A stretch of DNA of 64,000 bases, taken from contig MU271159.1 of assembly GCA_021432605.1 (NCBI GenBank), positions 1-64,000 of the forward strand. Reading direction: 5' to 3'. Made by a program: the position numbers and the translations under genes. Each line of letters begins with the position of its first letter. Positions within the stretch are counted from its first letter, which is position 1. The DNA is from Coniochaeta sp. PMI_546 (taxonomy: Eukaryota; Ascomycota; Sordariomycetes; Coniochaetales; Coniochaetaceae). Of this stretch, positions 48,202 through 58,621 are shown one piece after another. Under the pieces are notes generated by a model. It was given only the letters and a program-made list of their open reading frames with translations. It did no database searches and was not told where the DNA came from.

Positions 48202-49587
48202 TCAGAGACCGGTCTTAACCGTAAGCCCCCTGCAGGCAACCAGGAGAAGATTGGTAAACCGGTCATTCTCATCTACACCAGCAACGCCACCCCGACGCCA
48301 GAGGTCGGCAAACTCTTGGTAGAGCACACTCGCTTTCCCCGAGATTGGCGGAGTAAGAACAGGCAGTGAAGCCAATTCTGCAAGTAGAGGGGTTGTCTTG
48401 TACTTGATGACGGAGTACACCGACCGAGCAAGGTACGATACGAGGATCGTGCGATAGACACCCTGCAACTCCTCTGGTCGGAGAATCGTTGAACAGAAGC
48501 CTTGGAATTGGTTCTCACCACCAGCCGTCAAACACTGTTGTCTGTCGAGCAACTTTAATCGAAGTTGCAACTCCACTGTCCACGCCGCTAGGAGAGGTTC
48601 AAGTTGCTCAGCCAGCGACCTCTGGCGGGAAGAACAGCCAAAAGCCCTTATTAGGTAGTAGAGTATCATAGTCTGTACACGCGCAAGATGCTCTCTAAAC
48701 GTGTCGACAGAGTTCCCGAACCTAGTGGAATTTGAATTCCCATAGGCAACCGACATACCTGTAGAATGACCGAATCTGGGGGAGCCAATGAGGTTGTCGA
48801 CTTCTTCATCAAGGACCTGCTCGAAGAACGGTTGGCTGGCTGCTGTGAGTGTTGTGTAAGCGGCGCATACGCCGTATGCAGCCCGGAGTGGTGGATGAAA
48901 GTCAATCGGCCTGCTTGACTGCAAGTCGGTGGGCAAGCTGATGAAAGGCGTTGACACGGCCTGTGCAAAGAGACCAACGTAAGAGACAAGCTCGCTGGCG
49001 CAAAAAGCCCAGGTCCCTAGCTCGTTTGCTCTGGGCCAGATATATGACAGTGTCCTTGTCAGCTGAGGGACTTCGAAGATCCATTGTGACAGATAAGAGG
49101 GCGGCTCCTGCCCTGTTTCGTTGGTGCCATCCGGAATAACTGGTCTGTTACCGGTGTCGCTCGAGTATTGTTCTGACCCAGAATGAGTCGCGGCCGTCGC
49201 CCCGTTGCCTGTCGACCCTCCCGCCAGCCGAAGTGAAGAAAAATATACTATGTCTGCGCTTTCCATCATGTTGGAGCCAGAGCCAAGTCCAAACGAGTCT
49301 AGGCCAGTTCCGGAAAGGCCACTATCCAGAAAGACATGTAAGGGCTCATCTCCGTCCCAGGGCCCCGAGCCAACTACCGTCGGTACCACCGAAACGTCGG
49401 TACTAGTTATTGCAATACCGATCAACTCCTCTGCGTGGACAAAATGTTTTGAAGTAGGTGGGTCCCGTGGGTAAGGATATACGCATGACTGGGCTCGCTT
49501 CGTGCACCGAAGGCATGCTGGCAGACCTAGGTCGCACCGCCGTTTCGCCGCGACACAGGAGGAGCACGCACTCTTGCGGAGGGACAT
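48202..49587 (-). CDS. Zn2Cys6 fungal-type transcription factor
   Basis: The single-exon model encodes 461 residues from the ATG at 49587 (MSLRKSACSSCVAAKRRC). The zinc cluster is C-x2-C-x6-C-x6-C-x2-C-x6-C within the first 40 residues (CSSCVAAKRRC then LPACLRCTKRAQSC), followed by a basic YPYPRDPP linker. The middle is Gly/Ser-rich and probably disordered; the C-terminal 250 residues are helical (YLSQWIFEVPQL, SLAEQLEPLLAAWTVELQLR), as in regulators of secondary-metabolite or catabolic clusters. The frame is open 91 codons upstream, but the domain start and context favour 49587. It is encoded tandem with the NmrA-like gene. It appears intact and is the most likely local regulator. Confidence 0.88.
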   Translation of the reverse strand: MSLRKSACSSCVAAKRRCDLGLPACLRCTKRAQSCVYPYPRDPPTSKHFVHAEELIGIAITSTDVSVVPTVVGSGPWDGDEPLHVFLDSGLSGTGLDSFGLGSGSNMMESADIVYFSSLRLAGGSTGNGATAATHSGSEQYSSDTGNRPVIPDGTNETGQEPPSYLSQWIFEVPQLTRTLSYIWPRANELGTWAFCASELVSYVGLFAQAVSTPFISLPTDLQSSRPIDFHPPLRAAYGVCAAYTTLTAASQPFFEQVLDEEVDNLIGSPRFGHSTGMSVAYGNSNSTRFGNSVDTFREHLARVQTMILYYLIRAFGCSSRQRSLAEQLEPLLAAWTVELQLRLKLLDRQQCLTAGGENQFQGFCSTILRPEELQGVYRTILVSYLARSVYSVIKYKTTPLLAELASLPVLTPPISGKASVLYQEFADLWRRGGVAGVDENDRFTNLLLVACRGLTVKTGL

Positions 49588-50747
49588 GATTTTGAGTTTC
49601 ACCTTGAATGGGAAAATGAAGATAATGGGGATGCTCAAGCGCCAGAGAAAGTGCCTAGTATAGGACTCGATCAAATGAAATGGTGGTCGCAGTACCCTCA
49701 AAAGGCTTGATGTGGGGCCAGAGTGTGCATTATTAATCTCTCGGCTCCTGCCAGAGGAGACGACGGAGACTTCGGGGAACGGTATGAACCACGGAAAATC
49801 TTGATGGCCGACGACCATACCTAGCCAGAGAAGCTCACCATGTTGAGCAAGCATATGCACGTGATATTTTCCTTTTCTTGTAGAAAGCCCCGAAGCATCA
49901 ACGACAACGCAACGGTCTTGAAACTATCCCTGCTCCTGATGCAAGCAGTCGAGGTAAGTTTTAGCTCGCCGCCTTCGAAGTTTGATCTCAGTAGCAAAGG
50001 CTACCGGACTAAATCGGATAACCGCAGACGGATGGTATCTAGTTGACATGACCCTTACAACCGTCTAGGAATATCTGTAGAACAAGCCGCATGATGGTGT
50101 TCGTGACGCTCGCAGCGCTCCGTATAACATGATTCGCCTAACGTGGAGGAATCATACCGCTCGAGAAGCGCTATGAGTCTCATAAGTGCTTACTCTTTTC
50201 ATTGCCAGAGTATCGGAGGTACCTTCTATCCTTACTAATGCTAACCCATGCTCCGATATCATCGTGATCGTAAGGGTTAACTCCCCAGTATTCACATAGC
50301 CCCAGCCTATCCCCAGAGGTATGCTGTCTTGTCTTCCTAGACGCTACTACAATACCTTCAAGCCTCCGCTTCGATCTACTTCTGCCGACGTACTGGTCTA
50401 TGTGCAGTCGGTTCTGTTCAGCCATCCTCAAGGCCAAGCCAGAGTACCAAAACCGGAGACATGGCGTGGGCAAGATCCTGGCTACGAAGCGCAGAGAGAG
50501 GGATGTCTGGGCCGTAAACCAGAAGCTTTTCGCGGACGTTGAAGAAAGCCAGCAGAGTCAGGTCCAGATTCATGGGTCGGGGTCAAGGCCTTGGCAGGAG
50601 GTGTGGATCCGACCTGGGTGAGGATGATAATGGACGACGAAGATTAAGATGGAGGAAGGAGGAAATGACAACGAACAGCAAAATGGTTATCGCGTACCCA
50701 ACGTCTCACTTCTCAAGGGATTACTCGTCATGACTGTGATGATGACC
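49588..50747. other. Intergenic, no supported gene
   Basis: This is the region upstream of the Zn2Cys6 gene and downstream of the alpha/beta hydrolase gene. ORFs reach about 97 codons on both strands without recognisable domain. No repeat family is seen, and composition is normal. Confidence 0.4.
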
Positions 50748-51857
50748 CTATATATTCGACGCCTGGTCTTCAACCTCACTCGTCCTCTCAACTTTCTCGT
50801 CGCCTCCTGCCACATTAACCACAAATCGTATCGCATCCTTCACCATCTCCGCGCTGAAAGTATGCCCAACCCCAGCATAGACGTTGTCTTCGACGTACAG
50901 ATTCCCATCAGCATACCACGTCCGTATGGCATCCTTGCACCAGTCCAAAAACGGCTGGGAGCATCGATACGGTACCAGCTTGTCGTCCGCCCCTGAACAA
51001 ATTAGGAACTTCTTACCCTTCACCTTCTCGTCTAAGATGGCCCTCAATTGCTTCTGCTCGGCCTCAGACGTCGTTCCCGGCGCCGGCACAGCCGAGGTGC
51101 CGAATACGATACCCTTGGGATCCAGCTTCTTACATGCCTCCACCAGCGCAAGAGGAAAGTCCTTGCTCCCCGCGAATGAAGCCCCGCCGTCATCATTTGA
51201 GTACGTCGCCAATTTCGATAGCCGCGCCCTATTCCTCATCAAATCTAGTCCCTGTCAACATCACTACCAAGAAAAGTCGTCCCAAACGCATGGCAACTTA
51301 CACTCAAAGTCAGGGCACCCGATAACCGCAACCCCGGCCACCACCCTTGGATCCAAAAACATAGTCTGCCAGACAGTATGCCCACCCAAACTAATACCTA
51401 GCAGCATATGCCTGTCAATCTCCCTCTTTATCTCCCTATCGTCGTAGAACAAATAACCCCCTACGGCATCGATCAATCGCTCCTGATCGCTTACCGTCCC
51501 CGCAATAACCCCAAACATATCCTGCGCATGCCGCTCGTTCCCCTCCTTCCACGCCTTGTTGGCTTTGTCGTCCACTAGACGCGACCCGTGGTTACGCTGG
51601 TCGAAGGATAGGGCAATCAGGCCCCTAGAGGAAGAATAATGCCCGGATTGATTGTAGGAGGAAACGGCGCGGCAGGCAAAGTAGGCCATGTCCTCCTTCC
51701 GACGGGAGCGGGGGTGGTGCAACCAGAGACAGGAGATTTGCATGGCGGTCGGTGAGAGCTCGGACAGGCCGTAAATGTCTACTAGGAGGCCCGTTATGGG
51801 GAGGGTGGTGCAGGAGACCAAGGGGGGAGGGGAAGATAGGGGATTTGCTGGGGGCAT
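50748..51857 (-). CDS. Alpha/beta hydrolase (serine hydrolase), two exons
   Basis: Exons (minus) are 51857-51302 and 51244-50748, with a 57-bp intron (GTAAGT...ACTAG); joined length is 350 residues. The order of landmarks is ISCLWLHHPRSRR, RGLIALSFDQRNHGSR, HMLLGISLGGHTVWQTMF (nucleophile elbow G-x-S-x-G), VVAGVAVIGCPDFE, then across the intron YLMRNRARLSKLATYS. These are followed by FLICSGADDKLVP (acidic residue) and YAGVGHTFSAEM (catalytic His). The triad Ser-Asp-His is therefore complete. No signal peptide is seen, so it is cytosolic. The family resembles fungal dienelactone-hydrolase/prolyl-oligopeptidase-like enzymes; substrate unknown. A stronger family assignment would need a profile search. 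Confidence 0.85.
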
Positions 51858-53518
51858 GGTGAGTTGGGTGTGTATGAGAGGGGTCTGTTGAGAAGAGAGT
51901 GAGAACAGAATGAGAGTTCGAAAGGGAGAATGAAGCAGCGCTCAGTTAGAGTATGGCAGTGTTTACGAGACTCTATGAAACAGAGTGGAAGACTTCAATT
52001 TCTAATGGAAGGCCTTCATGTCTTTGCCCCGATAATATACGCAGAAGGGTTATGCCTCGGAGCTTTGGTTTGGTGGGGAATTCTGGTCCTGATGTCGGCA
52101 GTACCCGGCCATCGCTACCGGACCGGCCTCGGGAGCATGACCATCATGTTCCGAGTTGTGAGTTGGAAGTCCATACCTTACATTCCCCGTCAAGTATTTT
52201 AAAAGTCTACTCGCGACGGGACCGAGCGCATCTGGGACAACGCGCACTGGGACCGCCCGAGGGGGTCTCTCGCATATGGCCCGCTCGCTTCGGGTCCGCC
52301 CGCTTACTTGAAGTCCGAAAACAAAGTCACCAGCCCGAAGGCACTAGACTGAAGTCACGGAATGAAGTTGCCAAGAGAGTCTGTTATAAAGGAAGGGGAT
52401 GCCGCGGGGACATAACGGGAACATAATTCGTGTACGCTGATGCCCCCTGAGCTAAATACACAATTCCTTTCCCCAAATCGCAAGAGTGGTATCTTCCTGA
52501 AACGACGTGTGACATGCCCTGTCATGCAGTCGTATCCTTCTCCCTTAAATGCATCCATTCATGAACACCGTCCAGACGTAAATGAGAGGGAAAAGAAATT
52601 GTGAAAAGGATTGTCGAGAAGACATCGCCGATGGCTTGCTCCGCGCGCATTGGCAGCATCATCACCGTCCAAATCTTGAAATAATGCCGCGAAGTGATTG
52701 TCCGGCATCAAAATGTGCCCCGAATGGTGTCATGGCCGTGAAGGGCAGCTCTGCCGGAGAATTGCTCTCGACGGAAGCGAAGACGCGGGCTGCGCATACA
52801 TGGATGATGGTCGGGAAGAGCAACGTGACCGCCACAGAAGAAGGCTGCTGGATTGCATGCTCCGCCTTCTTCACCTTGCCGGCGACTGCAGTAGGTGTTC
52901 AACACATGAGCCTTTCGGACTCCCGGCGCGCCTTCCGCGACTTTGGGGCCGACGGAGCCAGATTTAGTTGCCGACAGTGAAATATCGCAAGTTTGATAGA
53001 TTCGCAAGCCCCGTCGGTGCGTGCCAGCATCCGTGCAGGGAACCTGTGGTGAAGTGATAGCCACTAGGGGTTCTAGGGTAGGAGTGTTTGACATTGATGT
53101 TCCAGAGATCTACTGTGACGAGATCTCTTCTTCAGACCGCAGTGATTCGAGGCATGCCAAGGTTTGGGGGAGAGCAGATAGTCAAAGCATCCGTGCTCAT
53201 TCTGATCACCGAGAGCCCTGACCCGCGACTCACCCACCGTGAACTCAGAACGGAGGCCAAAGAGGCATTTTGATGAAATGAATCACGGTTTGCATCATTA
53301 CGGCCCCCGCAGCCCTATTTCTATGGGAATTCTACCTTCACTCTATCGTCGAGACCTTCCTGTCTTAGCAACATCGACCGGCGTTTGGCTAGCCGGTTTA
53401 CGGGAAAACTACCTCGGCGTCCTCAACACAGAGTGGATTCCTAATTTGTAGAATTTCGATGAGTCAAGACTGAAGTTGACGGCTCACTTTTCATCTACGT
53501 TGGCGATCAGTCGGGCAT
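51858..53518. other. Intergenic, no supported gene
   Basis: Several 60-157-codon ORFs overlap on both strands between 51.93 and 53.45 kb. The longest (51953-52426, 52582-52980, 52708-53094) are mutually overlapping and lack domains or introns that would support a gene. Composition is normal. Confidence 0.4.
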
Positions 53519-54625
53519 TCATTCGCCAATCCATCGGTCAGCTGCCCATTTCAAACCATCCTTCAATCTCGGGTCGTCCAAAACATCCGGCGAGCCGTCG
53601 AAACCATGGTCTAGATGATCCCAATATTCCGCACGTAGTTCTGCCTGGGGGAATCGACGCTTCAGAAGCTCAACAAGTCGAACGACAGAGGAAACCGGAA
53701 TCGCCGTGTCTCGGGTTCCCTGTATGATCAAAGTCCTCTCGGGCATGTGAGCGTCTTGATCGTTGGCGATGCGTCGAAAAATCACGACGTCCCTCGTGGT
53801 GCCACTATCTTCCGCGGACTGCCCTTTAACAATCCAGTCGTACCATTTCCCATAATACTGGGCACTGCTTGCAAGGGCTGCCCTTTCGAAGCCTCCTTCT
53901 GTGACGATTTGTGTTTTGGAAAGCTTGGCAGAGGCGTGCTTCTCCACCGCCAGGAAGTCCTTCAGGAGCAATGGTTTAATGCCGAGGACGAAGGCCGGCG
54001 GATTGGTACTGGTGGCGTTGTATTCAGAATTGCCTTCTCGGAACCAGGCGCAGTCGACATCAACCATGGGATACTGCAGCAGGAGGCATTTGACGCGAGC
54101 TCGCGACCGGGATGGCCCAGAGTGGGAAAGGGTCAGGTGCATGGCACAGAAGGCACCGGCAGAGCCGCCCGACACCAAGATTCGGGATAGGTCAGTCTGG
54201 ACGGCGGGTGCGATTTGTGCCACGTAATCTCGAAAGGATGGAACTCCTCTCGTTTGATTGTCTTCCGACATGCCATCGCCGGTCAGCCAGTGCCAGAAGT
54301 CCTCCACATCCTCCAGGATGCCTTGGCCGGTCGATTCTGGAAGAAGTCGATAGTCGGGGCTGACCACGATCGCCTCATGGTCTTGCGCAAAAGCAGGAAG
54401 CCAGCCGTTGATGAAAGGATGGAATGCTCGGTGGCCTGAGACCAGGCCTCCGCCATGGAGATAAACCAGGACAGGATATCCTTGACATGATCTTGACGAT
54501 TCATGGGGCAGCCAAATGTCCACATTGAGCCATTGCAAGTGGCCGGTCTCATCGGGTATGCATTTATATTTGGTAGTCGAGACTTTGAACTTGTCAGTCA
54601 CTTGTGAAAAGCTTTCGATACCCAT
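53519..54625 (-). CDS. Alpha/beta hydrolase-3 (HSL-type) esterase/lipase
   Basis: This single-exon, 368-residue protein has the ATG at 54625. HSL-family marks are present in order: VLVYLHGGGLVSGHRAF (HGGG oxyanion motif), IVVSPDYRLLPES (family DYRLAPE), ILVSGGSAGAFCAMHL (G-x-S-x-G), LIIQGTRDTAIPVSS (catalytic Asp) and YWDHLDHGFDGSP (catalytic His). Length is usual for fungal members. There is no signal peptide. Likely reaction: hydrolysis of carboxyl esters or deacetylation of small molecules; such genes often sit in catabolic or secondary-metabolite clusters. It appears intact. Confidence 0.9.
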   Translation of the reverse strand: MGIESFSQVTDKFKVSTTKYKCIPDETGHLQWLNVDIWLPHESSRSCQGYPVLVYLHGGGLVSGHRAFHPFINGWLPAFAQDHEAIVVSPDYRLLPESTGQGILEDVEDFWHWLTGDGMSEDNQTRGVPSFRDYVAQIAPAVQTDLSRILVSGGSAGAFCAMHLTLSHSGPSRSRARVKCLLLQYPMVDVDCAWFREGNSEYNATSTNPPAFVLGIKPLLLKDFLAVEKHASAKLSKTQIVTEGGFERAALASSAQYYGKWYDWIVKGQSAEDSGTTRDVVIFRRIANDQDAHMPERTLIIQGTRDTAIPVSSVVRLVELLKRRFPQAELRAEYWDHLDHGFDGSPDVLDDPRLKDGLKWAADRWIGE

Positions 54626-55098
54626 ATTTGACCGCTATTCCAGGCCCGGGCCCAAGGAATATGTCAATTCCAGCCAAATGTCAATACAAAGATGTTAGCA
54701 TTCAACGCATGTAGCTCAAGAGCCAACAGGGCTCCCCTTGGCGCTTGCGACGGGGTCGAGGTAATCGGGACCAAGTCACCGTCCTGACGGGCTCACATCA
54801 ATTTAGATATCCGTCAAAAGCTGTACGCTTACTCTCCAATATGATTTGTCATCAAAGAATGGCACCCCTGCCCCCTATCACCGAGCCTGCCAAAAGCTTG
54901 ACACTGACAGGGGGGAATTATTCATCCGTGGTGGGCGGCCACAGCATGTCCTATTGGAAGGTAGGAACCGAAAAGGGAAAGGCTACGGAGGGTCGGAGCG
55001 GAGGGTCAGATTGGGCTCGGACTTTGGACGTTGATCAGCTCATGCTCCGGAGATAAGCCTATGCCGAAATGACGACGTGAAGCCAGGCAACCTCGAAC
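54626..55098. other. Intergenic, no supported gene
   Basis: Divergent region between the minus-strand HSL esterase and the plus-strand Zn2Cys6 fragment. A 103-codon ORF (54745-55056) shows low-complexity Gly/Arg content and no domain. Nothing else is seen. Confidence 0.35.
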
Positions 55099-55315
55099 AT
55101 GGTTGATGATGAGCCGAAGCGACCTCCGCCCAACCGTCGACGAGACAAGCCGATGGTGTCATGTATGTCGTGCAGGAGACGCAAGTATGAAGGCCCCCAT
55201 TCTCGCGAAGTTATTGATCCATCTAACACTTGTTCGAAGGCGGCGGTGCGATCGTGGCAAGCCATGCACGACCTGCGTCAACAGCGGCATACCGCCGTCC
55301 GACTGCGAACATTAG
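55099..55315 (+). pseudogene. Zn2Cys6 DNA-binding domain only, two short exons
   Basis: Exon 1 (55099-55184) encodes MVDDEPKRPPPNRRRDK and SCMSCRRRK. A 55-bp intron (GTATGA...CGAAG, with a CTAAC branch-like site at about 55222) joins it to exon 2 (55240-55315): RRCDRGKPCTTCVNSGI then DCEH and a stop. The zinc cluster is complete as C-x2-C-x6-C-x5-C-x2-C-x9-C and the intron sits at the place usual for this family. No activation or middle-homology region follows: after the stop a few coding-like codons (GDLILIFYGE) run on and then AT-rich non-coding sequence begins. It is therefore either a truncated regulator or, less likely, a 53-residue DNA-binding mini-protein. Confidence 0.6.
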
Positions 55316-55650
55316 GGCGACCTGATCCTCATCTTCTACGGGGAGGTACTTGGTGTGTAAAGAAGTTTTCTTTGGGGGGGATTTTTCTGTTAAGAATCAC
55401 GTAGGATTCACGTGAGCTTTTAATTTATAATAATGCCGTGGCTCTTGTCGTTTGCATTTGTGAGATTCCTGCTTCTGCTAGAGTTAATTACTCTAGGCAG
55501 CAGAATGTATGCGATGGCGTGATTATCATTCTAGGCACCTAGATAAAAGAGGCCAAGCCTAATAAAATAGAGAAAATGTCGATTTTTCTTTCATACGAAT
55601 TCATACTCGCAAATTTCTGTGCTTGGAATACCCGCTGATCGAAACCAATT
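55316..55650. other. Upstream region of the phosphotransferase gene
   Basis: An AT-rich segment (from about 55.37 kb) carries CACGTAGGATTCACGTGAGC, two imperfect CACGTRRG copies including an E-box-like CACGTG. No ORF with a domain. It probably contains the promoter of the gene starting at 55651. Confidence 0.35.
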
Positions 55651-56915
55651 ATGGCCTCAACCGACATGGCAAGCTTTGACATGCGGCTCAAAGTCCTCGC
55701 ATGGCTAAAGAACACGCGTTTTGCAGCGACATCTTTGAAAGCTTTGAGCGGAGGCTCAGCTAACTTCGTCTATTTGGCGCGCCTCCAGCAACCGCTCGAA
55801 GACGGCACGGTTGATGTCGTAGTCAAACACGGCGAGCCCTACATGGCGGCCCATCCTAGAAACAGACTCGCGACAAACCGCTGCGTAAGTTGGATTTCTA
55901 GTTTAGGAACCATTTCGCTGACACACTGTAGCTTGTTGAGTTCGAGTGCTTAAAAAGTCTCAGCTCGGTAGAGATGCATCTCGAGCATCCAGGGGCGGGT
56001 CAATGCACCGTTCGGACACCAAAGTGTTTGTATTATGACGAAGAAACCAAAACCCAGATACAAGAGTATATTCCTGAAGGTATAAACTTGAAAGCATACG
56101 CCACGAAATATTTTTCGTCTCCAACAACACCCTCTTTGCGTCCACAGTGTCATGACATCGGCAAACTGCTTGCACAATATATCGTCAAATTTCATTCTAG
56201 AACAACGAGATCAGGTGGGAATGCCGCTGAAGGAGGCATCGAGGCCCAGTCCAGCATACGTGAAGTTCTCAACTCGAATAAGGAAATGCAAGCTCTCAAG
56301 CACTTCATCAACTATGATTGGTTGATTCAGCGTATTGACCAATTTCCTCACATTTTGTCTGAAGCAAGGGATGTTTTCACGCAAGTCAAGGAAGATGCTT
56401 TAAAAGAGCTTGACATGGCAGAGCATCTAACGACGGTACATGGCGACTTTTGGACGGGCAAGTAAGTACAAATACCCGAAGTATATTGTGCATTCGGGCT
56501 GATAAGTGGTGTAAGTGTTTTACTACCAGATTCACCAATTCAAGCCGGAACCAAAACCTCGATGCTGGTTGTCGATTGGGAAAACGCTCAACTTGGAGTG
56601 GAAAACCTAGATCATGGGGAAATGATTGGAGAAATGTACGCGCTATGGGTCTACAAGCGAGTTGACGGTGGGCTTTGGATGGTCCAGGGTTACACTGAGG
56701 GCTTAGGTACCAGAACAGAAGAGTTTATATGGAGGCTTGCTGTTGAGATAGGCTGCCATCTCCTGAGCTTTGGCACCATTGCTCCAGGTTGGGGTACGCC
56801 TTCTCAAGTCGACGATGTGGCTCGGCATGGACGAGACATCATTCTGAATGCTCGACAAAAAGATCGAGCTTGGTTTGATCAAAGTGAGCTTGCGTGTCTA
56901 TTTAAAGGGAAGTAA
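55651..56915 (+). CDS. Aminoglycoside-phosphotransferase/choline-kinase-like protein, three exons
   Basis: Exons are 55651-55884, 55932-56461 and 56516-56915; introns are 47 bp (GTAAGT...TGTAG) and 54 bp (GTAAGT...TGTAAG). The joined frame gives 387 residues without a stop. Kinase-like features: GGSANFVYLARL (nucleotide loop), DVVVKHGEPYMA (strand with the conserved Lys), QIQEYIPEGINLKAYA (hinge), HLTTVHGDFWTGNVLLPDSP (catalytic loop, H-G-D-x-x-x-x-N type) and TSMLVVDWENAQLGV (metal-binding D). The second intron lies exactly within WTG-N, and the acceptor at 56515 restores GNVLL, which supports the model. Fungal members (often annotated APH, hydroxylysine kinase or methylthioribose-kinase-like) phosphorylate small molecules; the substrate here is unknown. 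It is cytosolic and appears intact. Confidence 0.9.
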
Positions 56916-57976
56916 ATTACCATAGCGGCTGCAAGAAAGCGATGTAGTAGGTAGGCTATCTGTCGTATATCACCACCAGGTTCCACTGTGCAATGTGAAA
57001 CGCGGCCCATACCTTGGAGTCGTGTATCCGGTCTCACATCCGGCTTGTCGCGTCAAGGACTCCGATCCTTACGACATGAGCTTAAATAGCTGTACCCGAA
57101 CACATGGCTTTTCAATTTCTTTTGTCCTTCAGATAATTCTCATCAATTGACTGGTGCCATCAATGATCCCTGTGGAGCCAATTGTCTGACACTATCAGAA
57201 TTCAGGCGAAGTGGAATTAGAGGAAGACATAACAATAATCCATGTGAGGATTGCATTTGTCGGACACGTGAGTTCGCGACGGCCCGAGTTGCGCTGTGCA
57301 AAATAGGGCCTTCAACACACTGGGAAAATAGGGATATTCTTAAGGGGCCTGTTTTAGGCTATTCAATTCAAAGTAACTTGATTTGTTCAATCTGATGATG
57401 TTGATGATTCTGTTCAAGTTGATGACCTCAAGGTTGGGCTGTTCTCTTGCCCCTAATTACCCGGCGCCTGATACATGGGCGCCCGGGAGTCCAAAATTAG
57501 TTAGCATTCAACTTTGCGGTACCTCATTGGCGCGTTTACGTGGTTGGAGGATAATAAACTAATCAACAGGAGAGGCAAACCGGTCGCGGTTTGCGCAAAG
57601 GAGCCTTGAGGAACGAAGTTGAATTGCGGGGTTCTCCTAGTATCTCGCGATATGCTCGGCGAGCGTTCTGCTTGCGTTCATTTTCCGCGAGAGAGAACTC
57701 ATCATATATCGACTGGATCCATTCGGGGAGGGTCTTCTCGGCCGGGCAATGGTGCCGGGAGAGGGATTCGTCAATTGTATCCATAACATAACGTCTGCTA
57801 GTTTATTCCTGCCAGTTAGCTTGTAGTATGATGGAAAGCTGTTGCAGCACTATACAGCGATGAAGTCTAGAGTGATGGATTTTTGACTTGCTTTGGTTCA
57901 GCCAGCTGGCCTTTAGCCTGGCCGACCGCGGAGGCAGGCACAGCCACAAAAGCACAGCCACAAGTGCTAACATATT
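56916..57976. other. Intergenic, with one weak small ORF
   Basis: No recognisable gene. A minus-strand ORF at 57563-57784 (73 codons) has sensible composition with a helical EKTLPEWIQSIYDEFSLAEN segment and an ATG, but no family; it could be a small gene or a remnant. The stretch 57,100-57,560 is unremarkable. Confidence 0.35.
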
Positions 57977-58351
57977 CAAGACGAGCTCCCGGTCGGCCAT
58001 AAATGGCAGCACCGTCCTGGTGTGACTATCATCGGGGACGCAGCGCATCTTATGACACCATGGGCCGGCGAGGGAGCTAATGTCTCCATGTGGGACTCGC
58101 TAGACTTGGCGGGAGTCACCGGGGGTGCGTGGGACGCGGTTAAGGCTCGTCGCGGTGATGCGGACAGTGAGAGCAGTCGTGCTTGGCGGGAGGAGCTGGA
58201 TCCGAAGCTGGCTGTGTTCGAGAAGGCGATGCAGGAGCGGGGCGCCGTACATGCGGAGGATTCGTCGAACAACGGAAAGATGATCTACAGCGAGGACGGG
58301 CTGGAGAAGCTGGTTGCCTTCTTCCGGAGCTTCGGCCCGCCTCCTGAGTGA
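57977..58351 (+). pseudogene. C-terminal piece of a TetX-like FAD-dependent monooxygenase
   Basis: The frame reads DELPVGHKWQHRPGVTIIGD, then AAHLMTPWAGEGANVSMWDS, L-D-L, and runs to a Pro-rich end FRSFGPPPE at 58351. GDAAHLMTP-x-x-GEG is the second FAD-contact motif of flavoprotein aromatic hydroxylase-like monooxygenases, and the tail after it has the usual length. The N-terminal Rossmann GxGxxG part and the middle are absent; sequence before about 57,977 is unrelated. It is a 5'-truncated remnant, not functional as an oxygenase. Confidence 0.75.
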
Positions 58352-58621
58352 GATGTGGCTGGCTCTGCTGTTTTGGACAGGCACCTCAGTACATTGAGAA
58401 AGGGTTTGATCCGCTTAATGTAATTGGACAAGCATTCAACGCCTTCATTAGGTAACGTAGTCCGCGTAGCTCATACTACCTTTATATGAATCGATATCCA
58501 GCAGCTTCTCCCCTTTGTGTTACGCTGGATGACTGGGAGTTTGTCCACATACATCTACTCTGAACTACATGTATCCACCGGTCTCGATATTGAAAAGGAC
58601 ATATGTCAGGACCTACACGGC

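Noticed and set aside
51953-53094. Overlapping ORFs of 89-157 codons on both strands
   Set aside because: They overlap one another, lack domains and introns, and look like chance frames in GC-normal intergenic DNA.
56450-56665. ORF continuing from the phosphotransferase catalytic loop in a different frame, or a GC-AG intron there
   Set aside because: The canonical acceptor TGTAAG at 56515 restores GNVLLPDSP and the VVDWE frame, so neither a frameshift nor a GC donor is needed.
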